DNA from: Phytophthora colocasiae
Lineage: Eukaryota; Oomycota; Peronosporomycetes; Peronosporales; Peronosporaceae
Assembly (NCBI GenBank): GCA_018806915.1
Contig: JAGKQI010000079.1
Location: 481,001-545,000, forward strand
Reading direction: 5' to 3'
Length of the DNA stretch: 64,000 nucleotides
Shown here: positions 1-10,712 of the stretch, piece by piece
Position numbering within the stretch: position 1 is the first letter of the stretch
Layout: each line of letters opens with the position of its first letter
Made by a program: the position numbers and the translations under genes
Notes under the pieces: generated by a model
Told to the model about the DNA's origin: nothing
What the model saw: only the letters and a program-made list of their open reading frames with translations
The model's database searches: none

Positions 1-358
1 CACCAAACTCAACACCACATTCAACGCTTCAATCGTGATCCCTGCAGGTCTAAACAGCCAAAAAATAAAAAAGAAGAAGAATCCTAAATAGGCAATATCA
101 TTCTCTAAATAGGTAAATAAATACCCGTCCAAGAAGGTCTGCAGTCTCTCCTTGAGTGTCCAAACGTGCAGGTCGCCGATCTTTGTGGGTGGAGGGTGTC
201 GTGGCCCCCATCTTCGTCGTAAGTCCCCGATAGGAGACGCCATAGCCCTGTACGCACCTCGTTGCACCTCAGCACCCTTGTAGAACGAGAAAAGTCTCCT
301 AATAAAATAGAGAACGAGACGTTGATTGGCTTGATTATGCAAGACATGAATTGCCTGT
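1..358. other. Intergenic, no gene recognised
   Basis: No convincing reading frame. The stretch has A-rich runs near 60-80 and two copies of the short word ctaaatagg near 85-115. It is downstream of the minus-strand effector gene and may hold its 3' UTR. Confidence 0.5.
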
Positions 359-694
359 CTACATGTTTGCCTGCGCCCGGAGCTTGGGGTTTTTGGCCCA
401 ATACGCCTCGACCATCTTCAGGTACTTGGCGCCGATCTTGGAGGGGAATTTCTTAAACATATCCTTCGCTTTGGCTAGACCACTCGGAAGCCCACGCTCT
501 TCGTCCTCGTCGCCGCCATTTGTAGCCTTCTTCTTGCTGCTCTTGAGATACCGGTAGTGATCTTCACGGACAATTGTGGGGTTTGAGTTGGTAGCGACAT
601 TGTTAACTTGGATTGAATTGTCCGTAATGGGAAGACTATTGGTGCTCGTGGCAAGAATGGCAGCGATAAGGAAAACGAGGTAGTTTGAACGCAT
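359..694 (-). CDS. Secreted RxLR-like effector candidate (RYLK variant)
   Basis: A 111-residue protein with a hydrophobic N-terminal signal peptide (about residues 1-20, cleavage near NSLP). At residues 48-51 it has RYLK, a variant of the oomycete RxLR motif, followed at 62-67 by DEDEER, an EER-type motif. The C-terminal 40 residues are basic and probably helical (FKKFPSKIG, then AYWAKNPKLR). In this family the N-terminal motifs are tied to delivery into the host plant cell and the C-terminus acts there; that role is inferred. The last R of RxLR is K, so a strict RxLR search would miss it. The ATG is the only start giving a signal peptide. It resembles the proteins at 5565-5916 and 8281-8700 in size and FKK..P..A C-terminal pattern. 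No WY fold can be claimed. Confidence 0.75.
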   Translation of the reverse strand: MRSNYLVFLIAAILATSTNSLPITDNSIQVNNVATNSNPTIVREDHYRYLKSSKKKATNGGDEDEERGLPSGLAKAKDMFKKFPSKIGAKYLKMVEAYWAKNPKLRAQANM

Positions 695-730
695 AATACT
701 GTAAACCTAGAGATGGGATGGATGCCTTTC

Positions 731-748
731 GAATTGTGGGGCCAATGA
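731..748 (-). promoter_or_regulatory. Possible Inr-like core promoter of the effector at 359-694
   Basis: On the minus strand the sequence reads TCATTGGCCCCACAATTC, resembling the oomycete initiator TCATTYYNCAWTTT with a few extra bases, about 37 bp upstream of the ATG. This is a consensus match only. Confidence 0.35.
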
Positions 749-1167
749 ACTCGTCGTGAAAGCTGATTCAAGCGGCTCCAACGACATGTTCGCCTCTCTC
801 CGCTAAAAAGATTTTCTTCAAGCAGTGTATCCAGGGATTGATAGTTGTGCATATTTTAGGAAGTTAATATTCGTATTCAGCAGAAACTGGAGTTCTGCTG
901 TTCATATTTACAGGTAAAGTTGGCAGTTGATTGATATTCATAGTCATCTACTGTTTATGAATATCGTACGATAAGTAAAATTCAAAGAGCGTCTCACTTA
1001 AAAAAAAGTGTCTTAAAGCGACTCAGCGCTTAAGAAGATGCGTGCGGGTAGTTCCTACGTAGCATTCGAAATACTGATTTTGCTGTCTGGGAACTACACC
1101 GTAACAAAGCTCGATAAACCTTGGCGTCATTTTCAGACGAAGCAACTGCTTGGAATTCACGCACTGC
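749..1167. other. AT-rich intergenic stretch
   Basis: No supported gene. It contains several short inverted words around attcata/tatgaat (850-970). It is the 3' flank of the broken hAT gene and may include the element end, but I could not fix a terminal inverted repeat. Confidence 0.4.
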
Positions 1168-3873
1168 TTACCCGAGGACGAGGCTGCGATCCGTGTGCAA
1201 TATTTCGATCCTCTTCATTGCGCCGCTGTTATGTTTGAGCAATAACTGTTTTTCGGCGCGATCATTGTCTGTACGCGTGCGCAGGTTACTCATGACGATG
1301 CTTCCTGACGAAAACACACGCTCCTGAAAGGCAGTAGTTGAGCTTCTGCCAAGCCATATTCGTGCTAGTAGAGCAACAGACGGAAACACACTTGCTCCTT
1401 CTTCACGAAACCACTGACGAGACATCAACGCTGTTGATAACTTCGTGAATTTTCCAAAACCCGCGTCCATTTACTTGCACAGACAATTTTCGAGCCAATT
1501 CGTCTTCTGACAAGCCTCGCCGATTTTGTTTTACTGCGACAGTCAGCCAGTTGGGTGTATAAGAGCGCCATTTGCGCAGAATTTCATCTGCGGCTTGATC
1601 GTCTGCACTTAATTCTCCAAACGTATCGTCGTCAACCTGAATCGGCACTAAGTTGCTCTGCATCAAGTCAAACTGGGCATCCGTGACGAACTCTGCGGTG
1701 CTGGAGGGACTCTCTATGATGGTGCTTGTTTGGCCTCGACGAGTTGCTTGAAGTTGCTTGAAAACCATACGATGCTCCTCCTCTAAAAATCGCTCACCTC
1801 GCGCGAAAATATCGTCTACCTTCTTCTTTTTCGCTGCAGTTTTAGAATCATCTTTGGCATCGACCACTTCAGCAATCTGTAGTCGCGCGGCACCTTTTGT
1901 CCGCGGGTCAAGCAAAAGCGGCATAATTGTCTCCTGGGTTAGTTCTGGCTGTCGTTGATCGAGCTGCCCTAGCGTCCGGGCGATACAGGTTTTCCCACCA
2001 TCCGATATATCTTCGATTGACTTCGAAACTCGTGGCAAATTGCGCTCATTTGTTTTGACGGAGCGTTGGGCGGTGAGATCATAGCACAAAAACTCACGTG
2101 ACGCCAAATTGTCACGTGCTGCCTTAATGAGTACCATAGTTTCAGATGAGAGGAGGTGTTCCTGTTGGATTTCCACCGAAGCCAAATGAGCAACAGAGTT
2201 GAGAATTGCTTTTAACTCCATAATTAACTTCCAGTCGTCCTTTGTAAGTGCGTTAAAATAAGTTGGATCGTCATCTTCATTGTCACCGCCAAAATATTTC
2301 TGGTACGCTTTGTAGTTCACGATGGTCCGTTGGAAAAGTGAGACTGTTGATGAACCACGAACCTCAATGTCCAGGAATGATTTTAGGACCGGGTAATGGT
2401 AGAACCTCTGCACCTCCTCCAGGCGGTTAATGCGTGCAGTAGTACTGAAATAATTATTCAGTCTGCGGACTTTTTTCACTAAAATCCCGCCTTCCGGAAA
2501 TGCACCACCGGCAGTAACAATTATTTTTTTCTTCTCAAGCTTCTTCGTCACTGGATTCATCACTTTAACCGTGCGTTTACTTTTACGAAGTCCCATTCCG
2601 TAAAGGATGCACAGGTTCAGTACGTGCATGGTGCAGTCCGTTGCTAGTGTAGTATCAAACTCCTTCGACACCTTTCTAGCAGCGGCAGCCGTGTCTGAAA
2701 TAGTATACTTCACGAACGATTCAATTTCCAGGTCAAACCGTTCCTTGACACGAGACTCAATCAGTTTCTTGAGCTGCACGGATTCGTGTCCGTCATTTTT
2801 TACCGTGGCCAGAACAGCAACGTGATGAATGAACCACCTCTGATCCAGTGATGCTCCAACAACGCCGTCCTTAGAAACGTTAGTCCGAGTCGTGCATTAA
2901 AGTTACGAACGGCAATCCTTGGATAGCGTCAAGCTCCGACTTGATAAAGTGTTGCAAGAGTTCACAAAACATGTCGAATTCTGCGTCCAAAAGATCGTTA
3001 AATGTCGGTGCGGCCAATACAGAAAACTCTGGATTTCCAGAGGCACATTTCATGAAGTCCTTAACAACGTAAGATTGCACAATGTTGTACGGAAGTCCTG
3101 TACCAATAACGTTGTTAGCTTGCTGAGAACCCATGCCATTCACAGAGAATACTACCTTCTTTCATTAGCCACAGCGCCATGTGCGTATTGATGTCTTTTG
3201 AGCTTGATGTCCAATGACTCTCTAGTGTCGATGTTCTCATTCGTGGAGCTGGTTTCTTTTTTTGAGTGTCACTATCCAGTGGAATTGGTTGGTATTTTGC
3301 CAATTTAGAAGCCCGCGTGATAGAACCAGCTTTTGCATCAAGAATTCGCTTTTTCCCACGTCTGATCGTGTCCTGGTTTGCCACTTTGACTAACTCGTGT
3401 TCAGGATGGTTGTGCTTCATGTGGTCCATGGCGTTCGATGACGTCATGCAGTGACATAGTGCTCCTTCCCAAGAAGATGAAGAACGCTCTTCTTGCCAGA
3501 GAGCTTTTGCACAAACAAGGCAGATTGACCCGCATACTCTCTGATTACCGTTCGCAACGACGGTAACTGGCTTATCCAAAAGGTGGATGACTCCCCACCA
3601 AACACTGCGGCCATTTGATGGTTTGCCATGACTTATAGTCTTTGGTATCCTATTTTCGTCAAAGTCCGCTGCCACAAGATTACTTGATCTGGGACTGTCA
3701 TCTTCTGTGTCTTCGAGCACCAAACTTATTACAGTGGTGTCCTGTTCTGCCGTTGCCGGCTTACTTCGCCGCTGGGAGTTGACGCCGCTAGAACACGTCC
3801 CAGAGGCTTTGTTCGGTTGTGCGGATGTGTATTTGTCAACACATCGCTCGCTGCAAAACCTGCAGCACAGCAA
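1168..3873 (-). pseudogene. hAT-family transposase, broken by frameshifts
   Basis: Four overlapping minus-strand frames form one hAT-type transposase of about 880 codons. The first (3115-3873) carries a BED-type zinc finger (CLVC...H...H near 3400-3550). The second (2880-3143) runs to the HDS of the first catalytic block. The third (1403-2779, open upstream to about 2886) carries the RNase H-like core (ATDCTMHVLNL). The fourth (1168-1470) carries the C-terminal dimerisation motif (ARIWLGRSSTTAFQERVFSS, then NLRTRTDN). The frame changes near 3130, 2886 and 1450; the 2886 shift falls inside the conserved HDS.TN..KDG block, so it looks like a 1-nt indel rather than an intron. hAT transposases move DNA by cut and paste; this copy should be inactive unless the indels are assembly errors. 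No terminal repeats or 8-bp duplication could be fixed. Confidence 0.8.
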
Positions 3874-4306
3874 TGCCCATACGATGATAGTTAATGCGCC
3901 ACAATAGTAGTTTAGCTTTAGCCAAAACGATAAACGTGCCTAACAGTAAGTGGAGCGTCTTCTGGATGTTTGAAGTCGTTCGCGCACATGTGGTGCACTA
4001 AACTCCCACACGTTGCACTTGGCGGCTACGTCGATCTCTGGATTTCTGCAGGTTGCTGCAGCACACCTCATCGCTGCTTTCCCGCCTGGTGAGCGGAAAG
4101 GAAATTGATGCTCGAAAGGAAAGGAAAGCAAGTGTCGATCTTCTGCCGTTTGGGTACATTCGATATGCCTTTGAATAGTCATATGTGCCTGTCCGAACGG
4201 ACACAAGTGATATCTGTATTCATGACAAGCATTGGTCCTACGTGAATATGCCTATCCGAACAAATATTCAATTGGTATTCAAACAAACGAATACATGAAT
4301 CAACTA
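3874..4306. other. Flank of the hAT relic, no clear gene
   Basis: A minus-strand frame at 3940-4206 has several Cys/His residues (RCAAATCRN, AKCNVWEF) and could be a decayed zinc-binding fragment. The support is weak and I assign no family. Confidence 0.3.
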
Positions 4307-4720
4307 TCAATCCCTGAGTGTATCTCCATGCTCCCCTTCATTGGACCAGCCTTGCGTGCGTGTTAGGTAGACGCTAAAGTTAGTTTCGTCATGGTAGATG
4401 ATCAAGTTACCTTCTGTAACGTGCAAGTTCAGCGCCTTAGAGAACGCCATTCGCTTAACCTTGTTCTCGCTGCAACTCATCGTATATTTCTCGATGTGCA
4501 AACCCTTGATGTACATGTACATGTAGAGCATACCGTGGAGCGCACGGTGAATTGAAGTGACGCTTACGTTGACGTCCATGTCGCTGAGTAGCCGATCCTT
4601 CATGTCCTCGAGGTTCATGTCCGCCTGCTCGTCCAAGTATTTCTCCAACTTCGACAACACCTCCACTGTCATCTAGACGCCACCGCGCGCCTGCTTCTCG
4701 ATACTACCCTTCGAAATGAC
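4307..4720 (-). pseudogene. Tc1/mariner-like (DDE_3 type) transposase fragment
   Basis: A 121-codon open frame with LEKYLDEQADMNLEDMKDRL (helix-turn-helix part typical of Tc1/IS630-type transposases) and IIYHDETNFSVYLTRTQGWS, which matches the block holding the second catalytic acidic residue. Upstream sequence up to about 4720 stays in the same frame (SKGSIEKQARGGV) but is cut by an in-frame TAG directly before the first ATG (about 4673). The downstream catalytic domain is missing. This is a truncated, inactive copy. Family assignment rests on motif spacing seen by eye. Confidence 0.65.
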
Positions 4721-5564
4721 ACGACAGGCAGTACTGTACAGTAGTCATGGGCACTTTGTTGGGGCGAGCGGTGCTTTTCCAGTCTTGACCGTGTCTACCT
4801 GTAAAAAGGGATCCAGGACTCGCTTTTTGGCGCTATTGCGCTCGTTGTCCTTGGCTTCGGTAGAAGGAGAAGGCGTGGTGGGGTTAGTCATGTGTGGGCT
4901 GGAGCGCAATAGGTCCGGTATGAGCCACTGAACCTGAAGTTGGTGGCTGGAACTGCTTCGCGCATTTAAACAAATCGTACTTAGCCACATTGCTTTAAAA
5001 TCGTACTTACCAAAGAAAAGTTGCAACTTTGCTGGAAAAATGTGCCATTTTGCTCGGGAAAAGGTGTACATGTAGTGTAGTCAGACAGTCTTCTGCCTCA
5101 ATAAAAAAGCCTGAAAAAACGATAACCTTCCGAGCTGCATATCACCATTTTATGACCTGACAAAACTTTTAAATCGAACTGTCTTGTCTATTTCTTATAA
5201 CCTTGCCATTTGCATGCAGACTCCAACTTCTTTATTGAGGCAGAAAACTGTACTGCACAGTGTACAGTTCCATCAAACAGCAAATGATGCTGTGTTCTCG
5301 GTGAGCACTGCTCATACTACATGTACAACGACAACAGGACACTTACCGAATAAAGACGTAGCGTGAAAGATCACTGGAAAGGGGGAAAAGAATTGGAAGC
5401 GAAAGTTCACTGGAAGGATTGTTGTCATTAAGAGAAAGTAGTCAGTTTATTTAGTAACCGTAAACAGGTTTGCAGTCATCAACTTAATAAGAGATAACCA
5501 ACTACATACATGTACTGTATAGTCATTATTGACAAGGTGGGCCACGCAGCTTGGAACTTCTAAG
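4721..5564. other. Non-coding stretch
   Basis: No credible gene on either strand. Base composition is AT-rich from about 4960 to 5200 and 5380 to 5540. It separates the Tc1-like fragment from the second effector-like locus. Confidence 0.4.
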
Positions 5565-5916
5565 TTAGAAGCCGTACGCGCTTGGATTGTTCTGCATTTT
5601 CGCCCTCAGTTTCTCTGCACGCTTGTTGCCGAGTCCCTTAAAGAGTGCCTTTAGCTGTTTAATCCCTGGGATCTTCGAGAAGTTGGGGGTTTTAATCCCG
5701 CCAAGTAGTTGCCAAAAACTGGGGGTAAATCGCTCTTCGTTTACAGCATCGAGACGTCTTGCCGCCCTTGAGAAAGCGACGCCCCCCGCCGACGACCTCA
5801 CGATTGAGGTGGGCCTCCTGGTCATGGATCTGGGCGGCGTTCACAGCGGTAGCGACGGCACTGGAGCAGGCAACGAAGGAGACAATCACGAGCAGTAAGA
5901 ACTGGCTTAAACGCAT
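5565..5916 (-). pseudogene. RxLR-like effector gene with a frameshift between RFLK and NEER
   Basis: The upstream frame starts at the ATG at 5914-5916 and encodes a strong signal peptide (MRLSQFLLLVIVSFVAC..., cleavage near residue 27) and RFLK at residues 47-50. The EER motif (NEER) and a basic C-terminus (KIPGIKQLKALFKGLGNKRA) are only open in another frame (5565-5825). The change of frame lies around 5750-5790, where there is also a run of six C. If the indel is real this is a pseudogene; if it is a base-calling error this is an intact effector of about 115 residues. An upstream in-frame codon at 5970 exists, but the internal Met gives the correct signal peptide. KIPG..K.K..FK is shared with the protein at 8281-8700, suggesting common descent. 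Confidence 0.7.
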
Positions 5917-8280
5917 GGCTGTTGCGGTTCCGCGGCAAGAAGGCAGTGAGCTTCTGGAAGCCAATCTCAAAATGGTGCGTGCGTTCAGTCTTTTCCCTGA
6001 TCAGCTCCACAGATGTGTCTACCATTGAATTATACATTACCAAGAGTACTGTAAGAGATTGACTCAACTTTGAGAGAGTATATTGGCCTTCTACTTTTTG
6101 TCACCTACATGTATAGAAGTAATACAGTAGATAGAATCCAACTTTCTAGTGGGGTGTTCCCCTGTCATTGTTGGCGCTCGCAAGTTTGATCCTCGATGTC
6201 TGGCTGATCCGTGCTCCTGTAAACGGTGTGATCCATTTTCCTGTACGCTACAGTAGTCCTTTACACTCTTGCATCTCCTGTAGTTTCGGTTTTCTCCACT
6301 GAATAGCGAGGAAACATTGGACAAACCCTTAGTGTTGTGGGGCTGCTGTTTCTGATGTTCCTCATAGCTGCTTTCATGCTCTCTACTCGGACCAAGACTT
6401 GAGACGAATCAACATGATCAATCCATCACAGAGAACCGCTTATACGTCATCCCCGTTGCTGGCTACCCCTGGAATACCTGCTCTGCTGCTGCCAGTTGCC
6501 ACTGATCGTGATGGCGCTGGATAATAGTACATGAAGCTACCCCGGAGTCCGAATACAGTGCATTTAACACATCATTCTCATTTTGATTTCCAGAAATGAG
6601 ATGTCTATTGCAAAGTAAATGCGGCTTTGAATGCACCGGGTTCATGGTTAGAGTTAAAATGGTGTTGGTGGTGGTCATATCGGAATTTCTCGGTGTTCGC
6701 TCAAATCCGCTTTCTACGGCTTGCTTTGTGCTGCACGGAATCCATTTTCAAAGAAGTTTTTTAAGTTTTTTTCGTATCGTTTACGAACCACTCACCGTAC
6801 TACACATATGAGAATTTGAAACGCCATATCTAATGTACTGCTGGAAACAGGATGGGTCCAGTGATTGATCGTGCGGTTGACACTGCCAACTTACCTGTAG
6901 CTGTATTAGGTGAAATGTGAAATCCGTCCTCCCGTTTGCTCAGGTAGTAAGACATATTAAGCTCTGCTGATGACCTTCAGGCCTTGGCGACTCGCTGTAT
7001 TCACTAGGACTCAAGTTGAACGCGATTTCGAGAAGATACTGGTGAAGCTCATTTGTCGTTATTACTATGTGAAGTTTCATGTCAGGCCAAAGCTCTACAG
7101 CTGTAGACCCAACGCTGACGTTGTTGTGAGCCTTCGGCTTGACCGACGATCTGGTTGAAACGATCGATAGCAGGCCAGCCAAACGAAGTCCTCTGGGCAT
7201 CTGCCTGCCAGTAGCGGTCTGCCATCGACTCGCTCGGTCAGAGGAGCTAAGCGTGTCAGGTACAGCATCACGCTTCGAGTCAGCGCATTGTGAGGTTCGA
7301 AGCGTTGACAAGGTCGGGGGTTTAGGAAGGCACGAAGAAAACAATGTTGCGTGCTTGCAGGTGTTGAGTTCCGATGTAGCACGAGTTCCACATTCGACAC
7401 AACAACTTCCCAGTTGCAAGCAACATGGATCCTTTGTTTGAAGCGGCTATCTTTAAGATCCCCACGCTCATGCTTTTGCGGATGGAGCATGCGTTGCGGA
7501 ACTACAAACCCACGCCTACGATGGCACGCGGTGGGATGACGAGATGAATAAAGAGCACTGGATGACTGGATGCGGGATGACTGGCCGCTGGACGAATGGC
7601 AGCAGGGTGGGGGTCCCGGACAGCAAGAGGGTGCTAACGCCTTTGCTGAGCAGTTTGAGCTCGTACGCATGGATGAAACGGGGCGCGCTCCAGGACTTCA
7701 TGCGCGCGCTTGAGATCACGCAGAGGTTCTTCGAGAGCAGAGTACTGTATCCAAACGCAATGCAGTAGACTTCGTCAGGGCAGCCGCGACGAGATTACCG
7801 GTAGTCGTGTGCGTGCTCAGTTTCGTCGTCGACACACACACTTCGATGAGGAACTACGACAGAGGAGGGGTCTGCCAGCTGCTGACGATTCTCCATGTCC
7901 GCTCAACTTTCTCGTTGATCAGTTTTCATAATGGATCACTATCAAAAGCTCACTACTGGTCGAAGAAGCTCGCTCAGTTAGTTTCCCACAGGCTGAAGAC
8001 GTGAACCTGAACTGGTCCTCAATTGGCTCCACTCGAAATGACGTGCAGTAGAAGACTCAGTTCATATGCCACATCCTATCTGAGCGCTCGGACAAAAAAC
8101 TTGGCAACGATTTGATTCCACCCAGCCACTCCGGTCAATCCGGTAAGCCGCATCGATTGGGGTAAGGAATTCCTAGAGACGGAATGCCCCGCTCTTGGAA
8201 ACCAAGAAGACCTCCTCCCCCATCACACTGGTGGTCGTCACCTAACTCCTCATATCCCGATTAGCCTCGACACAGTCGAA
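5917..8280. other. 2.4-kb stretch without a recognised gene
   Basis: Several short frames occur (the longest is about 190 codons, minus strand 7095-7670), but none has a motif I recognise. Between 7420 and 7780 the plus strand switches between frames with protein-like text (for example MDPLFEAAIFKIPTLMLLRM and FMRALEITQRFF), suggesting an old coding relic with many indels. Family unknown. Confidence 0.35.
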
Positions 8281-8700
8281 ATGCGTCCCAGTACATTCCT
8301 GCTACTTGTCGTAGTCATGCTCCTAGCATGGGGGGCTTACTCAGCTGAAGCCGAGGCTATCACGCAGACCAGCAGCTTCAGGACCGCAAACGTCGCTGAG
8401 GGAGGTACTATTGGTCGCTATCTGAAGGAACTCCAGGCAACGGCAGGGGCTAAACCTGATCAGAACGAAGAACGAATCTCAATCCTTCAGAAGATCCCAG
8501 GGGCTGGCAAAATCAAGGCTGCGTTCAAGAAGAATCCTTCGTTCGCCAAGAATTTGGAGACATTTGGGCAAAAACGTAAGAGTCTGGATGCGTTCTTCAA
8601 AGAGAACCCTGCTATCAAGAAGGAGATCATCGTCGCAGCAGTTCTCTTATCGTTGATTGTCGGCGTACCGCTCGTAGTCAAGGCATTTTATCCGGCATAA
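8281..8700 (+). CDS. RxLR-like effector candidate with C-terminal membrane segment
   Basis: 139 residues: a signal peptide (about 1-22, MRPSTFLLLVVVMLLAWG), RYLK at 46-49, NEER at 62-65, a basic helical middle (KIPGAGKIKAAFKKNPSFAK) and a hydrophobic segment near residues 115-133 followed by VVKAFYPA. Signal peptide plus RxLR/EER-like motifs mark a candidate host-translocated effector. The C-terminal hydrophobic helix could anchor the protein in a host membrane after delivery; this is inferred, although oomycete effectors with C-terminal membrane anchors are known. RYLK departs from RxLR in the last position, as in the other two loci here. The ATG is preceded by CTCATATCCCGATTAG (about 8248-8263), a weak Inr-like sequence. 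Neighbours are non-coding and a MULE begins about 570 bp downstream. Confidence 0.78.
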   Translation: MRPSTFLLLVVVMLLAWGAYSAEAEAITQTSSFRTANVAEGGTIGRYLKELQATAGAKPDQNEERISILQKIPGAGKIKAAFKKNPSFAKNLETFGQKRKSLDAFFKENPAIKKEIIVAAVLLSLIVGVPLVVKAFYPA

Positions 8701-9255
8701 AGTAAATAAACCAAGGTGAAGATGGACACATTAGAAAAACTCAGAGATGCATAAAGGAAAAGAAGAAAAATGAGCAGATACTTGACCGGTTACGATAGCT
8801 TTACCAGACCGGATTTGTTCGCTAATGCAATTAATCGCAAGTGAAATTCCTTTTTGCTCAAGCAACGAATCGAAGTTCAATCTAGTACACGTGATAATTT
8901 GAACAGCATTTATTGTGGCTCATGCCATTACGGAGGCTCCCCGCACTAATCCAAACTGGAGCTTGTACTGCGGCGACTGTCCTACCCGACAGTTTAGTAG
9001 AAGTAGCATTTTGATTCCCCCTATTCATGTTTAGGGAGATTCTACGATGATAGTTTCTGGTATAGCCCGCAGACGAGAATCCATACTTGTTTAATCTTAT
9101 CGTTCTTCTGATAGTCCAAATAGCTCTCGAATTAAGTTAATGCTAACTCACACAATACTCGTCAAAGCAAAAATTAGAAGTACATACCTAGTACTTCTAC
9201 GTTCTAAGAAAGAAAAGGGGAAAGTTGAAAACATGGCTGTCGTCTTGCAGATCCA
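8701..9255. other. Intergenic between effector and MULE
   Basis: No gene seen. An AT-rich 3' flank of the effector, ending at the target-site duplication of the MULE at 9256. Confidence 0.45.
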
Positions 9256-9264
9256 TGCTACTTC
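9256..9264. repeat. Target site duplication of the MULE, left copy (tgctacttc)
   Basis: An exact 9-bp match to 12600-12608, abutting both outer ends of the element at symmetrical positions. Confidence 0.85.
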
Positions 9265-9357
9265 GGCTGCTACTTAATATCTGTTGCAGAACTACTGAAT
9301 GACCTGTTACCCCCCAATCTACTGAAAACCTGTTACTGGAGTCTGAATGCCTGTTGC
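9265..9357 (+). repeat. Left terminal inverted repeat of the MULE
   Basis: It begins GG and contains ctgttgcagaactactgaat, repeated in reverse complement near 12562-12584. Over the inner 86 bases I count two mismatches to the right end; the outer seven bases match only at GG. Confidence 0.88.
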
Positions 9358-9956
9358 GCACTTAAGGGGAGATTAGCATAACAGATTTTCAAAGTCTGAA
9401 AATCTGTTACATTTATATGTGCTGAAAAATTTGGTTTGTGTCTTGTAATGGAGGGGGCAACGCCTTAAGGAAGAAACAAGGTAAAAGCCAACTCAGTGGT
9501 CCTCGTCGTTACATCAGCTTGCCTGGCTGCCGCCAGCAGCGTGCTTCGCCTGGTAGACGTACGGTACTAATCCGTCCCCTGCAGGTCGGCAGGCGTATAG
9601 ACGTCCGGGTGAGGACCATATCCGCAACCTGTCCGTGTGGTCTTTAGAACGTCCCCGCTAGCAACATGCACTGGTGCTACTCCTGAGTCTGGGCGCCACC
9701 GCACACTGCAACGCCTGGCCCCCACCGTCTTACTCCGCGGTCCACGACCTTTCTACTGTTCACACTATGGGGTCTGCTACGCTTGTCGTAGTGCGACGCT
9801 GTGCGCGGCGTACCTGTCTCTGACCCAGCGTACATGCACAACCCGTGGATCTTCCGGCGACCAAGCAACTGTGGATTCTACAGTCTCACACTCACGATCC
9901 TCCTACGTAAATCTCTGACTAAGAGTCGAGCGGCAGACCACGGCTCGTTTCTCCTC

Positions 9957-10097
9957 CAACCGCCATGCAGTCTCTCTACACTCTACCCAGCTACGTTGCC
10001 CTTCCTGTCCTACCACGTTGTTCCCTCCAACCGCTATGCAGTCCCTCTACACTCTACCCAGCTATACGTTGCCCTTCCTGCCTACCACGTTGTTCCC
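9957..10097. repeat. Two-copy tandem duplication, about 71 bp per unit
   Basis: The unit starting aaccgc(c/t)atgcagtc(t/c)ct is repeated at about 9958 and 10029, with a few substitutions and a 2-bp indel. It lies in the non-coding left half of the MULE. Function unknown. Confidence 0.8.
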
Positions 10098-10712
10098 TGG
10101 CTTGGCCCACGCTGTTGTGGTGGAAACGGATCGGTCAAATATGGTTGAAGCAGGTGTCGATAACCACTAGCGCCCAGCCACAGGGTCCCGATGATACGTG
10201 ATCTAGCCTATGTCCTAGTATTCACCTTGTTTACCCGCCAGTAGGCGGGTTACGTCTTCCAGGTGACTTCTGGAAGAAGTCTTGTAGGTCGGGAAGAATG
10301 TCTTGTGGGACACTTGCAGGGTTTGAGGTAGCATGGAAGGTCTTTACCCACGTCAGGTAGTTGTTCCGGGTCGTAAAATAAGTTCTTGGTTCACCATACT
10401 AATCTCCATGTACTTCTCGAGTATGTACGAAAATACGAGATGTGCTTTCCTGGTGAATCTGCTCCTCATTTGGCTGCACGAGATCGTGACCACTACTATT
10501 GAATGACAACACATCAGCTTAATCTACAGTATGCAGTAGAGAACAGGACTCTTCGTGGTTTTGTTTTTAGTAAATGCGTGTGTATTTTTATGTTGTATAT
10601 TTTTGTTTTGAAGCGTCAGACTCAATTGACGCAAGTGTTGCCCTCTCGCTAGTCTATAGTAACTGTTAATGTCTACAGTTGAAGTTTATTCGTAGCATAG
10701 CACGTTTACCTA

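Noticed and set aside
850..4310. Inverted words gttgat/attcat at both sides of the hAT relic as TIRs
   Set aside because: Matches are short and scattered; no 8-bp duplication could be placed.
7095..7670. 191-codon minus-strand frame
   Set aside because: Composition looks random (Cys/Ser/Arg rich), no motif, and the opposite strand has more protein-like text.
9267..9275. Alternative 9-bp repeat ctgctactt at the MULE ends
   Set aside because: It overlaps the left TIR; tgctacttc at 9256-9264 and 12600-12608 sits symmetrically outside both ends and is preferred.
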